Shown: positions 58,060 to 64,000 of the stretch, one piece after another
How the letters are laid out: each line of letters starts with the position of its first letter
Numbering within the stretch: position 1 is the stretch's first letter
Origin: Nemophila menziesii
Lineage: Eukaryota; Streptophyta; Magnoliopsida; Boraginales; Hydrophyllaceae
DNA length: 64,000 nucleotides
Assembly (NCBI GenBank): GCA_029959085.1
Contig: JARWIR010000039.1
Location: 3,348,001-3,412,000 of the forward strand
Reading direction: 5' to 3'
Translations under genes and position numbers: made by a program
Notes under the pieces: generated by a model
Seen by the model: only the letters and a program-made list of their open reading frames with translations
The model's database searches: none
What the model was told of the DNA's origin: nothing

Positions 58060-59810
58060 TTCTCGGAGTAAAAAACATTTTAAAATAGAAGGAAGTTATA
58101 GATGGCCTTATGGAAAATCTTCAAACCATGTATAATGACCCCGATACTAAATACTGGGAGGAATATAATAACATTATTAAAAGCCCTGGAGCTTTATGGA
58201 AAAATGAAGAAGAATTTTGGGCCATTAGGTCTAGAAATAACTGTGTTAAGATGGGGGTAAAAATACAACTTTTTTCATGTTGCTACTAAAGAAAGAATAA
58301 AATTTAATAAAATAGTAAGAATTATTAGAGAAGATGGTGAATGGTTAGACAATCCTGAGGATGTTAGTAATGATATCAAAAGCTACTTTGATAACATCTT
58401 CATAAGTGTGGGTAGTAGAACTATATGAATATTCTTTATCTTATAAAACCTTATGTAACTCAAAATATGAATAAAATTTTATATAGACCACTAAATATTT
58501 ATGAGATTACAAAATCTATCAGTGAACTGGCGGCTAATAAGGCCACTGGACCTGATGGATATCCAGGTTTCTTCTATAAATTACCAGAATACTATTAAAT
58601 TGGATATTATTTAAGTGGTAAACAGTTTATGATATAATAGAGGAAGTATTGATGATCTTAATCATACCTTTATCTCACTTATACCTAAAATAAGTAACCC
58701 TACTAATATTAAGCACTATAGACCTATTAGTTGTTCAAACTTCATTCATAAAGTCATAGCTAAAATCTTGGTTTATAGATTGAAACCGTTGATGGAACTC
58801 TTGATTTATTAGAATTACTTAGCTAACCTCACTAAGATTAAGAATTATAGACCTATCAGTTGTTCAAACTTCATTTATAAAACCATAGCTAAAATCATGG
58901 TTTATAGATTGCAACCGGTAATGGAACTCTTGATTTATGAAAATCGGCCGGCTTTCATTATTGGAAGGCAATTCCAAGACGATATTATGATAGCTCATGA
59001 GATTATAAACTACATAAAAGACAAAAGTAGCTCAAAAAATATTGTATGGCACTAAAAGTTGACATATAAAAGGCCTATGAAAATGTGGAGTGGAATTATC
59101 TTGAAAAACGTATGGATAAAGTGGGTTTTAATAAGATTTGGTGTTAAAAAATTATGAGATGTGTATCCTCAGTTTCATACTATGTACTAACAAATGGTAA
59201 ACCTACAAAGCTTGATAGACCACAGAGGGGGTTGAGGCAAGGAGACCCACTCTCACCCTTTCTCTTTTGTATGGTTACCCAAACTCTATCTCCTTAATAA
59301 AAGATAAAGTAGATAATGAGTTACTGGGAGGCAATAAAATATCAAGAATGCCATTTACTATCACTCATCTGCTTTTTCCATATGATAGTATATTATTCTT
59401 CATGTTACCTTTGAAGAGATAAATAACTTTAATGATAGTATCAACAAATATGGTTATGCTATTGTTTAAAGCTTAATCTTAACAAGTGTGTGGTAAAATT
59501 CAGCACAAACACCCTATCCATATACAAACTATAATGGTTGGTAGGTTGAATATGAAGATTACTGATAGCTTAGGAAATTACTTGGGGTTACCCACTGAGT
59601 GGGAAGTTCCAAAGTAAGAGACCTAAATCTCTTAGTTGAAAGAACTATCATAGATAATTGGAACAACCTATACCTTTCAGAAGAAGGTATAGAGATTCTT
59701 ATTGAAGCTATTTTACAAAGTTTACCTAATTACTTCATGTCCTATTATATTATTCCTAAAATTATATGTGACCTTATCTCCTTGAAAATTGCTAATTTTC
59801 GGTAGGAGAG
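58060..59810 (+). pseudogene. LINE reverse transcriptase, with an internal in-frame repeat
   Basis: Blocks in order: NEEEFWAIRSRNN (about 58205), AANKATGPDGYPGFFYK (about 58530-58580), HYRPISCSNF twice (58717, 58846), RGLRQGDPLSPF (about 59225-59262) and ITHLLFPYDSILFF (about 59355-59400), where the YxDD-type box is degraded (ADD changed to PYD). A 129-bp tandem repeat lies in the palm region. Many stops are present; it cannot encode an active enzyme. Confidence 0.78.
58685..58942 (+). repeat. Tandem duplication of a 129-bp RT segment
   Basis: 58685-58813 and 58814-58942 are two diverged copies of one segment (both contain CTATAGACCTAT or TATAGACCTATC, TTGTTCAAACTTCAT, then ATGGAACTCTTGATTTAT). 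The period of 129 is 43 codons, so the duplication is in frame. Confidence 0.8.
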
Positions 59811-60485
59811 CAATGGAAAAAAATCACTGGGGTAGTTGGTCCTCTCTTACTAAAATTAAATATTCAAGGGGTTAGGGACTTAGATATATTAATCTTATAA
59901 ATCTATCTCTATAAAGTAAACAAGCTTGGAAATTTATGAATAAAACTGAGTCCTTACTTTATAAAGTACTATAAAGTACTTAAAGGGAAATACTTCCCTA
60001 TGTGTTCTTTTCTTCAGGCTCGGTTAGGAAACTCACCCTCTTGGGGTTGGAGAAGCCTACTAGTAGGAAGAGATTCTTTGAATGAATAAATAAAATGGAA
60101 GATATGGAATTGTTATTGTAAAATTTGCACACTGATAGATGGATTACTAATTGTAATGATATAGTAAAACCTAAAGAGTTGAATATTAGAAAAGTGTTTG
60201 AACTTATGATACTTAATGAAAGGAGATGGAATATTAATTTGGTAAACATGAATTAGCCCATGATAATTAGCTCAAAATATACTGATAACATTTATCCCTT
60301 CCTAGGGGGAAAGATAAAGTATGTTGGAGTAAGCGTAAGGATGATATATACATATTTAAGAAAGCATTCCAAATTCTTATATTAATAATAATAATGGAAA
60401 ATGTGATAATAGGCCTAAGTCATCCCATAATATACCTATAGAGGTATGAGAAATGATTTGAGACCTTAAGTTCATAACCAAAATA

Positions 60486-60872
60486 TTGGTTAAAAACCTA
60501 TTGCCTACAAATGAAAATATTTATAAAATAAAGGTAATTGAATCTCCTATATGTTATTTATGTATTAAAAAAGTTGAAAATATTGAACATTTATTGTTTA
60601 ACTGCCATTGGGCAAGAGCTGTATCATTCTCATTCCAAGTTAATCTTGTAGTCTACAACCAATACACCTTAAAGGTGGATACTTGGATGGAAGAAACACT
60701 AGCAAAGCCTGGAATCGATCATGGAAAAGGTAGCCCAGTTATTGAACAAATTTTCACTTTAGCCTGGCAGATATGGAGGGATAGAAATGCTAAGAAATTT
60801 AAGGGAACATCCTCTGATCCAATAAATACAACTAATAGAGTTGTGCAAGTGTGGGAAGATTATAAGAAGTAA
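60486..60872 (+). pseudogene. LINE zinc-binding domain
   Basis: An open frame of 128 codons from LLPTNENIYKIKV, with CYLCIKKVENIEHLLFNC (C-x2-C ... H-x4-C), the intact ligand set of the zinc-binding module that follows RT in plant LINEs, then IFTLAWQIWRDRNAKKFKG, the usual lead into RNase H. It ends at 60872 and RNase H does not follow. Confidence 0.8.
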
Positions 60873-60884
60873 ACTATCATAAAG

Positions 60885-62123
60885 AAAAGAAAAGATTATC
60901 TCATCGTGCTAGAAAATTCTTTTGGGAGGATCCTTTCCTCTATAAAGTATGTACTTATCAAATGGTAAGAAGATGTATACCAAAGGAAGAAACAGAGGCT
61001 ATCATAGCTGGTTGTCATGATTCACCTTATGGAGGACATTTCAAATGAGATCGAACTGCTGCTAAGGTACTACAATCCGGTTTTATTGGCCTTCAATAAT
61101 GAAAGATTGTCATGAATATGTTAAGAGGTGTGAGAGATGTCAGTTTACGGGAAATATATCCAAGAGGGATAAGATGCCACGTAATAATGTTCTTGAAGTA
61201 GAAATATTCGATGTATGGGGTATTGATTTTATGCGTCATTTTGTTCCTTCTAATGGAAACCTTTGCATATTATTAGCTGTTGATTACGTGTCTAAATGGA
61301 TAGAGGCCATTGCTCTACCAACTAACGATTCACGAGTAGTGATTAAGTTATTAAAATCACACATCTTCACTAGACATGGTACACCGAGAGTACTTATTAG
61401 CGATGGAGGGTCTCATTTCGTGAATAAATATTTGAAGACAGTTCTGGATAAGTATGGAGTAAGACATCGTGTATCTACCGCTTATCATCCACAAGCTAAT
61501 GGTTAAGCTGAAGTCTCAAATTGTGAGGTAAAATCTATTTTAGAGAAGACTGTTGGTCCTACAAGAAAGATTGGTCAATGAAATTAGACGATGCACTATG
61601 GGCTTATCGTACTGCGTTCGAAACTCCAGTTAGTGCATCCCCGTATCGTATTGTTTATGATAAGGCTTATCACTTACCTCTTGAACTTGAAATGGGTGCA
61701 TATTGGGCTATTGCACAGTTAAACTTAGATCCTACTTTAGTCGGTGAAAATCTCATGAAGAAACTTAATGAACTTGATGAATTACGATTACATGCTTATG
61801 GAAACACTAAGCTTTACATAGAAAACACTAAGAGGTGGCATGACAATCGTATTCGTGAAAAGAACTTTGTAGTGGGACAAAAAGTATTAAAGTATAACTC
61901 AAAGTTCAGCAACTATCCGGGTAAATTAAGATCGAAGTGGTTGGGTCCTTACATTGTAACCAAGGTTACACCTCATGGAGCAATTGAAATCGAACATCCA
62001 CTCGAGAACCGTACTTTCATGGTGAACGGTCATCGATTAAAGATATACCATGGAGATGAAGACACCAATCTCTTGGAAGATCCACGCCCAGGGGAGGTCA
62101 TGTATCTCCTCGAAGCTCCTTAG
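60885..62123 (+). pseudogene. Ty3/gypsy (Athila-like) integrase, nearly complete
   Basis: Starts with the N-terminal zinc module: SHRARKFFWEDPFLYKVC, then GCHDSPYGGHF and VKRCERCQ (H2C2). The core has Asp in VWGIDF (about 61225), Asp in LISDGG (about 61402) and Glu 35 residues later (AE after PQANG), the D,D(35)E triad. The C-terminal part (61578-62123) is open: LDDALWAYRTAF, RKWLGPYIVTKV-like, ENRTFMVNGHRLK. Integrase would insert element cDNA. Defects: a stop after HF (61045), a 1-base loss before the WPS block (about 61085), and a stop just before the catalytic Glu (61504-61506). RT and RNase H are not present upstream; LINE sequence is. Confidence 0.85.
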
Positions 62124-62993
62124 AAGTGTGAGGTAACCCGTCGAGCTTAACGATGTTAAACAAAAGCCGATTCATTGTATATTAGTTTAAGTATTTTTTC
62201 GTAGTGTGCATTAGATAAAGTTCATTAATTTAGTGTTTATTATTAAGAAATGAGGAAGGTCAGTTGTTTTTGATGATTTCAGGGGTAAAAAGGTCCAGAG
62301 TTTGGGGTCGAAAAGATGGAAAACAAGGAAAAATGAATCGCAATACAGGGGAAAAACCGGGAACCCGGTTTCGAAGGCTACATGACCCCAATGTTCTGGT
62401 TAGTGCGTCAAGGTTGACGCAGGAGGTCGCGTCTGGGCCGCGTCGGGTGTTGCGCCATCGACAAAAACCTGGAACCCGGCTACGACGCCCAACTCTCTGG
62501 TTAGTGCGTCAAGTATGACGCAAGGTGGCTTGCGTCTGGGGTAAAAAGAATCAATTTAGTAATGCTTTCGCGCCGACACAGCGACGCGAAACCGGGAACC
62601 CGGTTTTGGATTGTGAGAGGCGGTTTTTCAGCTTTTAACCTAGATTTTTGACTTCTTTCTCAAGCTAGCCTCCTATTCCGTTTCCAAAGCCTCTACTACT
62701 CCAAAAATCATCATCAACAACTATTTATTCATCAATTCCTACCCTCTTTCATCACAAAAACACACAATCAACTCACCTCCTTTCCAAAACACCATCAAAT
62801 TCTCACTTTTCTCCAAGATTATTCTTCATCTTAGCCTCAAATTAAATCCAATCCCTTCTTAATTCACATCAATTAGCCTTTACCCATCTCATATCTCACC
62901 ATATTCTTCAAGTTTTACTCCTCAAAACATCAATGTTCTAAGCTTTTCTCTAGCTTTTCACTATTTGAAGTTTTGAGTTTGGGGTGAAAAGAG
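62124..62993 (+). other. Post-pol spacer with palindromic and direct repeats
   Basis: AAACCGGGAACCCGGTTT, a stem with a 2-base loop, is at 62354-62371 and 62589-62606, with a variant at about 62466. A direct repeat beginning CTGGTTAGTGCGTCAAG occurs at about 62395 and 62496, each followed by TGACGCA and GCGTCTGGG. A C/T-rich leader (62640-62990) then precedes the 3' ORF. No believable gene. The frame 62264-62518 is read through the repeats. Confidence 0.7.
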
Positions 62994-63980
62994 ATGACTA
63001 ACAGAACCAATTCCATGTGCATCTATCTAAGGAATTTTCCAAGAAACAAGACCACTGTTGGCACTACTCCAGAACAAGCAATTGAGATTCCTGATTCGCG
63101 TTCCAAACAAAAGACTGAAGAAATCCCAGCTGCTCCCAAGAGGAAAGAAAATCCAAGTAAGGCTAATCCTAAGAAGAGTAGATTGATTGATGAACCAGAA
63201 AGTGAGGAAGAGTCGTTCCTCAAGAACCCGTTCAAGAACAAAGATCCACACGAAGAAAGGTGTTTGCTCAAAAACCGAAGAGAGTTGCTATGACTTGGAA
63301 TGATCAGGTTCGAGATAGAATTAATTATCTGAAGTTTGGTGTTGAGAAAGGTCTTCCAAAAGGTATTATGAACAGTGCATTTAAGGATTATGCTATTACT
63401 TGTGATAAGTTTGGGTGGAAAGAATTGAGAGAAAGGAAGCTTGAATATGTTCTTACCTTGGTGCGTGATTTTTACAAGGGACTAGATTTTTCAAAAGATG
63501 CAATTATCGTACGCAAAAAGGTATTACCTTTCTCTATTGACCTTATTCAGAAATTGTTGAAATTGCCCAACTTTACTGGCCCATTCCCATTCCAAGAAAC
63601 CCTTAACGATCCGTCTTTCACTTTCGAATCTCTTTGGGGAAAAGTACTTATTCATGGGGCTCGCCCAATCCCTATAGGAGAATGATATCATGGACAGATT
63701 TATTAACAGTAATTTATTACCTTGTGCTAAGGTTTGGTCCCGTTTCATAATCCCTACCTTCTTTGGTATAATTTATACTTAGGAATTGAAAAAGGAACAT
63801 ATTGTATTTATCAAGTGTATTATTGAGAACAAACAAATGGATGTGGCTCGTGTGATTTATGACAATATTATGGAGTTCGAGAAAACCCCTACTACCAGCA
63901 GAATCTCAAATTTCCTTCTACCATCACTACCTTGTGCTTAGACGCTAAAATTCCGCGTAGGTGTGAAGAGGTTGAGCCTT
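62994..63980 (+). pseudogene. Athila-like 3' ORF (plant transposon protein-like), edge of window
   Basis: The ATG at 62994 follows the leader. The first frame (to about 63255) is basic and Glu/Lys/Pro-rich. A frameshift near 63255 moves into 63260-63685, which holds VRDRINYLKFGVEKGLPKG, RERKLEYVLTLVRDFYKGLD, KVLPFSIDLIQKLLKLPNF. Further blocks follow, such as INSNLLPCAKVWSRFIIPTF (63700-63765) and EFEKTPTTSRISNFLLPSLP (about 63870-63930). This is the plant transposon protein-like domain at the position of the Athila 3' ORF, homologous to 53601-54590. Function unknown. It probably continues in decayed form to or past the right edge. Confidence 0.65.
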
Positions 63981-64000
63981 CCGTAGTTGGGGAACAAATG

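Larger units (their letters stand above)
43790..60872 (+). mobile_element. Degenerate LINE carrying three later insertions
   Basis: A single L1-type LINE is recovered when the hAT MITE (45280-45567), the solo LTR (45707-47284) and the Athila-like element (48014-57552) are removed: CT-rich leader, ORF1 (44060 on), endonuclease (47640-48013 plus 57553-57900), RT (58440-59810) and zinc-binding module (60486-60872). RNase H is absent at the right end, where unrelated integrase sequence begins. All domains contain stops. Confidence 0.8.

Noticed and set aside
62264..62518. 84-codon frame before the 3' ORF
   Set aside because: Translation of the direct and palindromic repeats; the repeated residues reflect the repeated DNA.

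Overview
The window is nuclear DNA of a flowering plant, most likely a eudicot. It is AT-rich, coding density is very low, and almost all of it is transposable-element sequence of plant type: L1-like LINEs with an RNase H domain, Athila-like Ty3/gypsy LTR elements primed by tRNA-Asp, hAT and Mutator-like non-autonomous transposons, and a tRNA-derived SINE. The only host-type gene I can support is a small secreted cysteine-rich peptide gene of the defensin-like (DEFL) class. It is present twice.

Layout. (1) Positions 1-8297 and 15420-22880 are two nearly identical copies of one block: LINE 3' half, DEFL gene, hAT element, Mutator-like element, LINE RNase H end, start of an LTR. The copies fit a tandem duplication whose second unit is about 8298-22880 and whose first unit starts before the window. 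The downstream DEFL copy (17578-18421) is an intact two-exon gene of 83 codons with eight cysteines after the signal peptide. The upstream copy (2158-3001) is broken by a 2-bp insertion. (2) 8298-15419 holds an LTR piece, an RNase H scrap and the 5' part of the plus-strand LINE. (3) 21740-27000 is a decayed minus-strand LINE interrupted by a solo LTR with a perfect 5-bp target duplication. (4) 27121-38690 is a stacked LTR complex: LTR, internal remnant, second LTR, gag-protease. The second LTR was split by a hAT element (8-bp duplication), which was itself split by an Athila-like element (5-bp duplication) that carries an inverted LTR piece. (5) 38690-43789 is non-coding with a microsatellite and two more hAT elements. 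(6) 43790-60872 is one degenerate plus-strand LINE carrying three insertions: a hAT MITE, a solo LTR and a 9.5-kb Athila-like element. (7) 60885-64000 is the integrase and 3' ORF of another Athila-like element that runs off the right edge.

How the parts relate. The gag-protease of the elements at 35510 and 49659 is joined directly to the last part of integrase, with reverse transcriptase, RNase H and the integrase core absent from both. They look like one non-autonomous lineage that would need enzymes in trans. The element at 60885 still carries an integrase with a recognisable D,D(35)E arrangement, although it is now broken. All element ORFs contain stops or frameshifts, so none looks active today. 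The DEFL gene sits between TE remnants, with a SINE in its intron and LINE-derived sequence starting roughly 70 bp upstream of its TATA box.
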